Source of the DNA: Norana najaformis
Taxonomy: Eukaryota; Annelida; Clitellata; Crassiclitellata; Hormogastridae
Reading direction: 5' to 3'
Length of the DNA stretch: 64,000 bases
Assembly (NCBI GenBank): GCA_964023275.1
Contig: OZ029925.1
Span: forward strand, 7,104,413-7,168,412
Shown: one piece after another, positions 1-10,056 of the stretch
Layout of the letters: each line of letters starts with the position of its first letter
Numbering within the stretch: the stretch's first letter is position 1
Notes under the pieces: generated by a model
What the model saw: only the letters and a program-made list of their open reading frames with translations
Databases searched by the model: none
Told to the model about the DNA's origin: nothing
Translations under genes and position numbers: made by a program

Positions 1-240
1 GATCAGACTGCTTCTCTGTCTACCCAATCGATCAGACTGCTTCTCTGTCTACCCAATCGATCACACTGCTTCTCTGTCTATCCAATCGATCAGACTGCTT
101 CTCTGTCTACCCAATCGATCAGACTGCTTCTCTGTCTACCCAATCGATCACACTGCTTCTCTGTCTATCCAATCGATCAGACTGCTTCTCTGTCTACCCA
201 ATCGATCACACTGCTTCTCTGTCTACCCAATCGATCAGAC
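1..240. repeat. 29-bp tandem repeat, left array
   Basis: About eight head-to-tail copies of a 29-bp unit beginning GATCAGACTGCTTCTCTG and ending CCAATC. Copies differ at two places (CAGACTG or CACACTG, CTACC or CTATCC). The array runs off the left edge, so its full length is unknown. The same unit recurs about five times at 5199-5330 beside the second copy of the same promoter block. Units abut with no spacers, so this is a minisatellite. Confidence 0.9.
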
Positions 241-690
241 TGTTTCTTTGTGAGTTGGGAAAATGTAATTTCCAAAACCTTCGTATCGTGTTACGAAACT
301 ATCTAGAAGGCTAGAGTACATTTCCTGAAAATAATCAATAGGATTAAAACAGAGTGGGGTTCAGATGGAATCCTCTTGGTTACGCATGCAACATGCAGCT
401 TTATGTAGGTCAATCAGAAAAACACTTGTATCGGGCAAGTCGCCTCTTGCCCGTCAAAAGCCCCTCTGATATACAGTAAAGCTAACATAGATTTAATTGT
501 TCGGACCTGTAGCGCTTTTGATTTATTTCTTTGTTATCAGCAGAGGATTGCATCAGTCTTTCTGATACTGTATTGCAGTTAACAATTTTAGATGGAGAAC
601 AAGGTAGGTAACGGTAGGTTACTGTATTATAATTATGATCAGTAATGGCGAGGCGTTCAAAAACTGAAGATTGTCGATGAACTACAGCTG
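233..690 (+). repeat. duplicated promoter-side block, copy 1 (pairs with 5318-5700)
   Basis: This block is nearly identical to 5318-5700, offset by about 5085 bp, and a more diverged relative lies at about 9798-10070. It runs from the 29-bp array to the first coding ATG at 592. It contains the inverted repeat TTCGTA-6nt-TACGAA near 272-290, kept in copy 2. Because it sits directly upstream of first exons in two units, it probably carries the promoter and 5' UTR of this family. That role is inferred from position only; no clear TATA box is visible. Confidence 0.7.
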
Positions 691-3600
691 ACCCACGCTG
701 AAGGTCATGCTAGGGATGCAGTTAATTTTGAGTCTGTGCCGCCTCACAACTGTCCATCGCCTGCATGATAAGATGTTCATCGTAATCGCTCAATCTGTGG
801 AGGTTGTCGAGGTATATGCACAGCTTGAGGTTGCAAGCTTTTTGGGCGGCCCCTTGATACTTGCCGATGATGTGACAGTGGTCGCGAACCTTGTCCACGT
901 CGAGTATCCCGCCACAGATATGGCATTCCACAGCTTCATTGAATGCACGTCTATCTCTATCATCCATCTGCATATCAGCTTTGTTGCGGAGCTGTTTGTG
1001 GATGTAGGCGAGCTCACCTTGACGACCTTACAGGAACAATATCACGGCGTTTTCTCCGCGGTAGAGCACAGGCTCATTGACTTGGCCGCCATGGCGCACC
1101 ACGAAGTAACTGAAGCTGCAAATCTTCTGCTCTGCAATGAGCTTGGTATTGCTCTTGTTGGAGTCGTTGTCTGGGCATTCCACCGGAAAGTTCAATACCT
1201 CACAGTCCGCATAGGTGGTGTATAAGGCGCATATTTGCTTGTGGTGGTTCTGGAATTTAAGGGTGTCCTTATCCTCTTCCGGCACCTCATTCCGCTGCGG
1301 CATCCGCCTATGCTCCTGCAGTCTTTAGTGTGGGCATCTAGCATGTCCTGTCTGGATAAGACGTGCAGACAGCTACGGGATTGGTGTTTTTTGTGATCAT
1401 AGTTGCTGTTTTTGTACAGGACGCGGACAAGGTCATTGGTCTTGACGCAGTGTTGGTTTTTGTCGTCTGCCAGCAGTAGAAGATCGACAATGTGGAATAT
1501 AGTCTCGCTTGAAACACGTATTGGATACAGCCCGCGATTTCGCCCGAACACGCTTACGGCTTTGTCCGGGTTCTGGCCCTCGAACTTCCAGCATCACATT
1601 TTCGGCATGCACCTACCCGCAGTTAAGCCCGATGCGGCTTGAAATAGGTGGAGACAAGGTTTCGGCCGCATATTTCCATCCGTCAGATTTTCAACCACGC
1701 GCGTTTATTCTGCCTAACTGGCATTATTCTATTTGGGTGTACCTACGATGTTTCATACGTCACCGAGTGTCTAATTCGGTTTATGAACTGTCACAGATCC
1801 CCATGCGCTGACGATTCGTCACGCTGTGAGCAAAGAATAACCTCCTATAATCTCTCAGTCCCCGCGTCAGCGGAAGTTGTGGGCCGTCCCCAGAGCTCTA
1901 CCTGCCTGGTAGCGGCGTGTTTGGGCCAGCCTCGTTGGAGGGGCTCGGCCGGCCTACATGTTTCTGGTGCGTAACGGGAAATGTGGCTGGTGCTGCGGTG
2001 AGGATGCGGCATGTCTCATACACAGCAGAGAAAGTCTGCTCAGCTCAAACCGCTATTTTACATCTGCTGCGCTCTTTGAATGTCACTGGTGTGTACAGGT
2101 GTCGAATGTTGTTGGTTTCTCTATGTAATAAGTTAATAGTTGCTTTCGTCATTCATTGCTGCTTGAATTCGATGTGATCACAAGTAGTCGATCATGATGC
2201 ATTCAGTTAAGTGGTATGCTACTTTCATCCGTTGTTACATGTATTCAGTAGTATTCAAGTTAATAATAATAATGATAATAATAACAACAACAACAATAAC
2301 AATAAGAGCAACAAGAACAACAACAAGAACAACAACAAGAACAACAACAAGAACAACAACAGCACTACTACTACTACTACTAATTATAATAATAATAATG
2401 TTATTATTAATAATATTAATAATATTACTATTAATATTACAGGAATCGAATGCTTCTTCGGAAGAAGGTTCGGCTGGCGCTGATGCTCAACAGCCGAGCG
2501 AAGATTTGACAGGTAAGACACTCTCTACATTCACCAAACCATAGACTTAGAAATTACTAAACGAAATTCTAGCATACTTCTGAGGCACCCAGATTTACAC
2601 ACTCAGTAGGGTTCAAGCAAGTCCAGAGCAAAGAAAAAGAAGCCCAATTTCGGAATATAAAAGAATGCATTAAAACTTTATTACAGAAAAGGAAAGGTTT
2701 CACTGAGAAGTGAGAGAATGCTTCATGTAAAGACTGAATGCGGGCCATTAGAAAAAGACAGATGAAATGGAAGACAGGTTTGGCAAGTGGCCATAAGCTA
2801 TTGTATAATGACTGATATTTTAGGATTAAGTCTTTTAATCAGAATAAAACATTCATGCAAGTCTGTTGATTTACTTTGCTGTCTCTGTGTATTTTCTGAA
2901 TCTAAGACAAGAGATGTCTGGGAAAAGTTGAATCGGAACTGATTGAAGTTTTACTAGAACACAATCGCAGCAAAGGTTCTCAGGTCTATAAGCTGAGTTC
3001 TGATTCCAAAGCAGAACTTGCAAAATTCAGCGCACAGGTTCGAGAATATCAGAACAAGGTGGACTCTCTGATGTCTGCAAATCAAATGCTTCAGAGAGAG
3101 ATTGGAGTCTTGACTGAGCGAAATAGCTGTCAAGCAACAATGCCTGAGCAACTTCCGAATGTTCTGTCTCATACGGCCTGGATTGCGTGTATCTTCGCAG
3201 TTCTTATTGGCGTAGGCCTATCCCTGAAATGGAAGACAGTTTCTGAAAATCATTCACTTCGGGAACAGAATGAAGTTTCAACTAACAAAATTTACCAGCA
3301 AGCTTCTCTAATCAGCAAGCTTGAAACTGACTCTAAAGACCAACGTGTAAATTATGAAGCACTATTGCAAGAATATAAGGTTAAGAACGACTTCATGAAC
3401 TCCGAAAAGCAACAAATGCGTGAACAAAATGCAGTTTTGATTGAACAGAATAACCGCCAAGCTTCTCTAATGGACAAGCTACAAACTGACACTAAAGAAC
3501 AAGGTGAACGTTTCGACACACAGTTGCGAGAATATAAGGCTAAGGTGGACGCCATGAATTCCGAAATTCATTTTCTTCGGGAACAGGTTGCATTTGCGAA

Positions 3601-3886
3601 TCAGCAGCTTAAATTAAAGGAATCTGAATTGGATAAGATGAGCAAGAACTCAAAGGTAAAAGAGGCTGAAACCAAAAGCGTCCAGTTGCGGGAAAGGCAG
3701 TTAAATAAGGAAGGTGCCGATTACCTGCTTCGATGTCTGGGAGATCAAAACAGTGCAGCTGAAACATTTGCTGGGCTCAAAGTATTCTGGGGCGCATTTC
3801 AACTCGGCTACGCCACTAAAAACAGCCTCGATAACTGCTTGAAAATGTATGATGCTATTTACCATAAGAAAATTCGGTACCAGTGA
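592..3886 (+). CDS. three-exon gene for a single-pass coiled-coil membrane protein (unit A)
   Basis: I do not recognise the family. Proposed exons are 592-603 (ATG GAG AAC AAG, donor GTAGGT), 2443-2512 (acceptor ATTACAG, donor GTAAGA) and 2907-3886. Phases match at both junctions, giving 353 residues. The paralogue at 10057-11800 has the same layout, including an exon 2 of exactly 70 nt. Residues 53-105 are coiled-coil-like, 118-134 are a hydrophobic span (WIACIFAVLIGVGLSL), and two further 53-residue repeats start at Q159 and Q212, each opening QASLxxKLxTDxK. The last 58 residues form a module with EGADYL, ETFAG, FWGA and SLDNCL that is conserved in the paralogue. No signal peptide is visible; orientation is probably N-terminus inside. 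Intron 1 (about 1.8 kb) holds a Polinton-like fragment. A possible AATAAA lies at 4470-4475. Exon 3 is firm; the 12-nt exon 1 is the weakest part. Confidence 0.65.
722..1551 (-). pseudogene. decayed fragment of a Polinton/Maverick-type (or related) DNA polymerase ORF
   Basis: Read right to left, several frames together resemble part of the large polymerase-type protein of Polinton/Maverick and related elements. The order is a Cys/His-rich stretch (HVLSRQDMLDAHTKDC), a stretch resembling an exonuclease-like region (CALYTTYADCEVLNFPV, then CSFSYFVVRHGG and PVLYRGENAV), and at 722-973 an endonuclease VII-like cluster with CHICGG, KVRDHCH and AACNL-type residues (KACNL). The reading frame changes between these blocks and no start or flanking terminal repeat is visible, so it is a broken remnant. 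It lies antisense in intron 1 of the unit A gene and is absent from the 433-bp homologous intron of unit B, so it arrived after the duplication or was lost from B. Family assignment is from motif recognition only. Confidence 0.6.
2266..2435. repeat. AAC/ATT-rich microsatellite before the exon 2 acceptor
   Basis: Mixed trinucleotide and dinucleotide simple sequence (ATA, AAC, AAG, ACT, AAT runs) ends in the exon 2 acceptor of the unit A gene. A shorter ATT-rich run occupies the matching position (about 10428-10530) in unit B, so it was probably present before the units duplicated. Open frames across it are artefacts. Confidence 0.85.
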
Positions 3887-5198
3887 ACTCAATAACGTGA
3901 CAGGCGTAACATTACTAACATTCTCGCATGCTGCATATAGACTTCAGATATAAATTTTATCCACATTACATATCTGTAGTAGCACTGTACATCTTCTGGA
4001 AATGATACATTTCCATAGATTTTCTCTCATAGGCATATATTGCCTACGTGCGATATTCTGACAGTTCACGATGATGGCATACTACTTGAAATTTATAATT
4101 TGTTGTTCGTGCTGAAACTTTTTCATTCTTATTATAAGTATTAAAAATTTTGCTGTGAGGTTTAAAACTGGTGTGTTGTGTATCTCTGTCGTTTAAGTAA
4201 AAGTTATTATAGTTTAAAACTAACTTTTTATAAAGTAACATTCGACTTGCATGACTTATTAAAGTTGCTAGTGTGTTGGTTCGAATCCACAAGCATATCA
4301 CTGGACCTAATCGACAGATTCTGTCCAAGAGATTGTGTGCAAAAGCTTGTGAAGTTAGAATAGGGTTTTACTTAGAAGAAGCCATTGCTTTTAAGCTCGT
4401 GCATTACCGCAACGACATTAAAGTAGTTTCAAGATTACTTTAAATAAGAAAACTTCGCACTCTATTTCTAATAAATCAATAATACTAGCAGTAAGTCTTT
4501 GCAAACATATTTGCAATCAGGGTCTTTCAGAGATTCAGAGAGGCCCGGACCACTGCGGTTACGAAGTCCCAATCTCTAAGCATGCCCATCATTAGATTAA
4601 TTAATCGCAGTTGTGTATTGTAATAAAAAAAGAAGAAACAAATATTAATAGTTAATAATAAATTAAATTAAAAGATTTTGAAAGATTTGTTGCTAGTTAG
4701 GAGTTACGCCGAGTTGGCCCGAAACCGCTTTTGAAGAGGGCTGCCAACATAATTTATGAAGTAAGAATGGCCCGATAATCTAATCTAACTTAATAACTTC
4801 TATAGCGCTGTTATTATGATGCACAAGGCTTAAATGGATGGTCTTTTTAGGCGAAACCATATTAAAATGTTATAATCTGTTGGAGAAGTCTGGTCGAAAT
4901 CCGACACAGCAGGAAAAGCAGAAGTCAGGCTACGGTGGATAAGCAAGTTGAAACAGATGAGTCTTAAGTTTAAACCTGAATGACAACAGTGTACTTAGAG
5001 AATGGGCAATGCCTTTCAAAGCTTTGATTCAGCCAAAACAAAAGAGAATGCCGAAGAGCCCAACACTGTCTTGCCTCACGTGCAATGTATACATAAATTA
5101 ATCAATGATAAGTGTGGCAGTGTCGTCACTCTGCAGTGTTGTGTTTATCTAAGATTTGAGTCGGCCGCACTCCCGGCTCTCAGCATTCATTCCACTCA
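3887..5198 (+). other. 3' flank of unit A and spacer
   Basis: No gene is supported here. The first 450 bp resemble the 3' flanks at 5820-6560 and 12000-12680: a shared GCTGTGAGGTTT-AAAC stretch, 'ttgctagtgtgttggttcga' near 4263 and related words. The rest is AT-rich spacer up to the second 29-bp array. AATAAA at 4470-4475 is the nearest plausible poly(A) signal for unit A. Confidence 0.5.
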
Positions 5199-5700
5199 AT
5201 CGATCAGACTGCTTCTCTGTCTACCCAATCGATCACACTGCTTCTCTGTCTACCCAATCGATCACACTGCTTCTCTGTCTATCCAATCGATCAGACTGCT
5301 TCTCTGTCTACCCAATCGATCAGAATGTTTCTTTGTGAGTTGGGAAAATGTAATTTCCAAAACCTTCGTATCGTGTTACGAAACTATCTAGAAGGCTAGA
5401 GTACATTTCCTGAAAATAATCAATAGGATTAAAACAGAGTGGGGTTCAGATGGAATCCTCTTGGTTACGCATGCAACATGCAGCTTTATGTAGGTCAATC
5501 AGAAAAACACTTGTATCGGGCAAGTCGCCTCTTGCCCGTCAAAAGCCCCTCTGATATACAGTAAAGCTAACATAGATTTAATTGTTCGGACCTGTAGCGC
5601 TTTTGATTTATTTCTTTGTTATCAGCAGAGGATTGCATCAGTCTTTCTGATTCGCTGCTTTGCAATAAACAATTTTAGATGGAGAATAAGCTAGGTTACT
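5199..5700 (+). repeat. duplicated promoter-side block, copy 2, with a damaged first exon
   Basis: Five 29-bp units are followed by a near copy of 233-690, down to ATG GAG AAT AAG at 5679-5690. In copy 1 this is followed by the donor GTAGGT; here about 11 bp are missing and the junction reads CTAGGT, so the splice donor is gone. The next homologous sequence (from about 5820) is 3'-flank sequence, so exons 2 and 3 of this unit appear deleted. It may be a dead promoter, or it could drive transcription toward the decayed gene at 8237. Confidence 0.7.
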
Positions 5701-7021
5701 GTATTATCATCATCAATTTTGGGCAATTACTACTTTAAGAGTAGTTTAAGTACAACTACTTTTAGATTAGTTTTTAAATGTTGTAGTTTGACTACAACTA
5801 CTTCTGAAAAAAGTAGTGAATAGTGCAACTCCAGAAAGTTTGATATGCTATTTGGAAATTGTCTTTTGGTGTTCCAACTGGAACATTTTCGCTATTTTTT
5901 TATAAATTTAAGAATAATTTCCGTTATTGGTTTTGCGTACAATTCGTGCCGATATGTGAAGCCTTTTGAGAAAAGAGACCATAAGTCTCTCCACAGATAC
6001 TTATGCTATGAAGTTTAAAACGCGTCTAGTGTTCCTTTGTTGTTTCATTAATAACTTAACATCAACGTCTCGAAAGTACTGTTGACTTTGACATCTTGAC
6101 CTGCTTGACTTGCCAAAGTTGCTTGTTTGCTGGATCGAGTCCAAAGCAGGTCAGATGGGCCTTATGTGCTTGATTTTGTCAAAATATGTGCATAAAAAGA
6201 TTGTGATTTCGAAATATGGTTAGCTGTAGGAGTAGTCTGTTGACAACATGCCTTTGTTGCATTGCGTGCCGGAGTTTTATCAATTTCCTGAAGCTTCAGA
6301 AATCCATAACACTAAAGTTGTGAAACTTCAGTAATCCGTATACAAGACTTCCAGAAACTTCAGTCTCAGAGTGTCTACAGTATTTTAGTAGCTTCAAGTT
6401 GAATCATTGCCTGTGAGCCAGACACTATAGCTACACAAGTTGCTGTCCAATCACCACATCGATAAATTAAAACGGCTTGGCTATAGGTAGCTTCTCCAGC
6501 GAAACATTGTACAGCAGTAAACACTTAGGCAAAAATTGTTTGTCAATAATAAGCTTGAAGATTTTTTTGTTTCCTGGATGATTGCGCGGTCCACAAGGGA
6601 AGGCTTAGCTGTCCAGACTGTGTGGATTACGGTCCCTCAGTGGATTAGCCCTGGACTGAAACGTTCAGCATAGTCTTTTAGTTGCGTTTCGGTTATGATG
6701 CTTTGTGTTTACTGTTCAATCGATGACAACTGCTTCATGCAACGATCCAGTGAAAGCTAAGCCTTCACAATGATAATGTATGAATTGTTGTTACGGTACA
6801 CAAGGCGAACATAGCAACGAAACAGGTGCACTGCCAGGCCAAAGGATCCAGCAGACAGTAGTCTCTACAGCTAAACAGGTTGGCCTAATGATTTGTCTTA
6901 TATTGTCGAAACCTTTACTTTAAAATACATTTTGCTGAAATATTTGAATAAATCTCGCATTTTATAGGTCTACGCGTAATCATCAGAGCAGGTAGAAATA
7001 CAAAGACAGGCAGTTTTGTAC

Positions 7022-7190
7022 ACCGGAAACCTATGATAACGCTGCCTTTGGGAACCATATTAAGAACCGCTTTATAACGCGGTTGTGTTATAAAGAATTT
7101 ATTTCTTTTAGCTAAAGTAAATTTGGATCCATGTCCCCGACCGCATCAGAATCTGCGTTATAATGAAGCGGGTTATAACGAGCCTCGTGT
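7022..7190. mobile_element. hairpin (MITE-like) element, diverged copy
   Basis: This shares words with the large hairpin around 51418-51856. On the left are AACGCTGCCTTTGGGAACCAT and AAGAACC; on the right are CCATGTCC, ACCG, AGAATCTGCGTTATAATGAAG and CGGGTTATAACGAG. Both copies are built around GTTATAAC words in both orientations. No ORF is present, so it is probably a non-autonomous DNA element. Confidence 0.45.
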
Positions 7191-7764
7191 TTATTGCTAT
7201 TTAATTTCAGAAGTTGGTAGGGTTTATAAGTAAATAAATTGAGAAACAGTGCTACTACCATACAGTACCGAATAGGGTCTGCTTAAAGTAGCAAATACTA
7301 TAATCTCTGACAGGATATGGAAGCATGTAAAGATTTAGAAGTGGAACAAGAGGAAGCTACGAGTTAATGTGCAATAATAACAACAATTTGCTTAATCTTT
7401 GTCACCGTAAAACATAAATATATTTGTTTAATTTGGTTGATTTAAGTACGATCTGTGAAAAGATCGTAGCAAAATTGTACATAATGAGTAAATACAGTCA
7501 TGATCTTAGAGTCCAGGACTCTCGATACCTTTAGGTTCTTAACGACTTTGACATTCGCAGTAATACGTGAAGCAGGCTACGGTGCAGTAAGACGCAGAGG
7601 ATTACAGTATGAAAATATTTTAAGGTATTAACTATATGCTTTTTATATTTTTTGTTTCAATTGTTCAATTTTTGTTTCAACCGGAGCATTTGTCGCATAA
7701 AGTTTCTAGACCTATACTACTGACAAGAGTTTAATTTCTAGGTTGTTAACGCTGCTAACATATT

Positions 7765-8055
7765 TAAGTATCTGCACTTAAGTTTACCCTTTGTGACCTC
7801 TAGTGTTTGAGTTATTTCCCATAATACTAGCACGAAGGAAAGAAATAAAGGGCCTTATGTGCTTGATTTTGCCTAAATATGTGCATAAAAAGATTGTGAT
7901 TTCGAAATATGGTTAGCTCTAGGAGTAGTCTGTTGACAACATGCCTTTGTTGCGTTACGTGCCGGAGTTTAAGTATCTCCACTTAAGTTCACCCTTTGTG
8001 ACCTCTAGTGTTTGAGTTATTTCACATAATACTAGCACAAAGGAAAGAAATAAAG
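7765..8055. repeat. X-Y-X local duplication
   Basis: An 86-bp segment (7765-7850, starting AAGTATCTGCACTTAAG) is repeated almost exactly at 7971-8055. The 118 bp between them (about 7853-7970) is a near copy of 6160-6276. No ORF is present. Confidence 0.75.
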
Positions 8056-8236
8056 AAAACATGCTGTTAAATAAGAGAAGGAAAAGAGAAGCAGACCCCT
8101 TCGACGTTTACTGTTATTTTAATTCGCATGCGCTAATTAATGAGTGTGATTTTAACGGTTTAGTGAACTCTAGCTTTATGTTTAATTCTTCTTTCTGATT
8201 GAAATCTACGCAGCCTGCTAGCAAAGTTCAGCTGTC

Positions 8237-8856
8237 ATGCAAGATCCAATTGCTACGAATCGGTTTAGATGGAAACGCCACCATTACGATTGCCGTCGCA
8301 TTGTGGCTGTGATGCTGATCATTTGCCTTTGGCCAAAAGGATCTGACGAGAAAGAACCTGATGTAATTCAACTTAAAGAGAAAAACGAATATCAGACGAA
8401 ATCCCATGAACTACTGGATAAAGTGAAGGAGCGACGTCTTTCTGATATGAAGCAAAAGACTATCGCAGTTGAAGAGCCAGAGCAAGGGCAGTTCCATTCC
8501 AAGGGAAAATTGCCTATCCGAAGGAAACTCTTGCTGTACTGACTCAGAAAGAAAAAGAATTAATTCGACTGGAAGAGGAAAATAAACATCTGAAGAAAAC
8601 CATTGAGCAGCTGAATAAGGCGAACGAGAAGTGTCGTACTGACATGGAGCGAAAGACAATCGAAAAAGAAAAAGAAGTTGTTCGACTCCAAGTGCAAATT
8701 GAATATTTGGAGGAAACCAATGAACTGTTGAAGAAATCATAAATGCTTTGTCGTTCTGATAAGGAGCAGTATGTGGAATTGGTCAATACGATCAAATCCA
8801 AAGAAAGAGAATATTTGAAACTTGGAGCCGATTGGTTAACCGAATGCTTTCTCTAG
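8237..8856 (+). pseudogene. decayed single-pass coiled-coil membrane protein gene (unit C)
   Basis: An exon follows a good acceptor (CTACGCAG, exon from 8214). From ATG 8237 it encodes a basic N-terminus, a short hydrophobic stretch (IVAVMLIICLW) and a Glu/Lys-rich coiled coil. That frame stops at 8542. The coiled coil continues in another frame from about 8539, meets TAA at 8740-8742, and continues in that frame to TAG at 8854-8856. The end reads KLGADWLTECF, matching the start of the C-terminal module of units A and B (EGADYLLRCL), after which the module is missing. The repeated word CRxDxE suggests internal duplication. One frameshift, one premature stop and a lost C-terminal module make it a pseudogene unless unusual splicing rescues it. 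Sequencing error could explain one break but not all. Confidence 0.6.
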
Positions 8857-9600
8857 AGGCCTAATCCACATATTCAACGTTTGGTAAATTCTACATAAAT
8901 TAATCTTATTATTTTTTCAGCAGTCACATAGAATTCTATCCAAATTTCGTAATTCACATGGCATAATCAGAAAGCAATTAGCCTTTGTTCATGCAGCTTG
9001 TAAAATCAATGTAGACATAGGTTAGCTAAATAAATTGTTTACAACTAAATAGTGAGTCGGGTTTGAGTTAGCCTACTTTTAAGTTGCCCAATCAAACGAT
9101 GCTTCCTCGTTTTCTTTCGTCGATGGTTGAAATCGTCCCATAGCATCCTTACCTTCGTTGATCCTTCGTTCACCACGTTCTTCGCGACTTAGAGGTATTC
9201 GTTTCACATCTCTGCATGGTCCAGTTTTGTCTTCTGTTGCAACGTTTTCCTTCGCTAGTCTGATCGGTCTGATATTTCGTCCAATTTGTCGCGTTTTATC
9301 GAACGTGGTATTACCCGTGTATACCCATTTAGGAATGTCTGCTCGACCAACGGAGCATAAGGCCATTAAATACATGCACGCATGCATACTTTTATACATA
9401 CATAAATGCATGCCTACATACAAACCATACATGCATGCATGCATACATACTGTACACATTGAGGTTCATCTATGGGCAAATTTGGGTTTGCTGAGGTGAA
9501 ACTCAACGTGATCGACAGATTAATTTGTGTTAGTATTCTGTAGAAGGCCATGTTAGCACCAATGGCTCCTGGACCGATTGAGTTTACTTTTAAGAGAGTA
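8857..9600. other. spacer with an unassigned open stretch on the minus strand
   Basis: Bases 9079-9360 are open on the minus strand for about 95 codons with protein-like composition (a piece reads IPKWVYTGNTTFDKTRQIG). They have no start codon of their own and I do not recognise them; this could be a fragment of a transposon ORF. Bases 9366-9460 are CATG/CATA simple sequence. Nothing else is supported. Confidence 0.4.
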
Positions 9601-9606
9601 GCGGCA

Positions 9607-9612
9607 TATAAA
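9607..9612 (+). promoter_or_regulatory. possible TATA box upstream of unit B
   Basis: TATAAA in the context GGCATATAAATGCCC, about 450 bp upstream of the unit B start codon, near the start of sequence related to the duplicated promoter block. The other promoter copies lack it and the transcription start is unknown, so this is tentative. Confidence 0.25.
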
Positions 9613-10056
9613 TGCCCATTTACACTGCATCGCGTAGAATTGCAGTCTGTGTTTCGTATGAATGCTATAGGCGACTAATATTAATAGTGCGGCGGTATTG
9701 GCTGTACGCAATGTTATGTTTAGGCGCAGCTAAGGTTTTAATCAGCTGCACTGCTTGGCAAGCATTGGAACGTGACAGCGAACGAACAGACTGCTGCTTT
9801 GGGCAATGGGAATGCGTAATTTCCAATGCTTTCGTGTCGTGATGGGAAAGTCCGAGATAGGCTGGAATACACTAACCAGAAAATATTCAAAAGAACAAGA
9901 GATATAACAGATCTCTTAGACGGAGACCTATCGATTTATCATCTCTTAATGTTGATCGACAATCCCAGTTTCAACTGTGCTGGTGTCGGTAACGTTACTA
10001 CTGATTTGCTTTATGAGCAGAAGGCTGCATCAGTCTTTCTGATACGCTGCATTAAA

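Larger units (their letters stand above)
5701..8213. other. spacer with 3'-flank copies and small repeats
   Basis: No coding region is supported. Bases 5820-6560 match 12000-12680: a shared 'gtgttccaactggaac' stretch, 'aaaaagattgtgatttcg', and a 'cctgaagcttcagaaatcc' palindrome. Bases 5740-5820 repeat the word GTAGTTT/ACTACTT. A hairpin-type element lies at 7022-7190 and an X-Y-X repeat at 7765-8055. Confidence 0.6.

Noticed and set aside
1..240. Regular 29-bp repeats as a CRISPR array
   Set aside because: Units abut without spacers and the window is clearly eukaryotic.
707..1225. 172-codon + strand ORF as a gene
   Set aside because: It lies opposite the Polinton-like minus-strand motifs, which explain the conserved-looking sequence better.
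5002..5391. 129-codon + strand ORF across the second 29-bp array
   Set aside because: Most of it is translated minisatellite, and it overlaps the duplicated promoter block.
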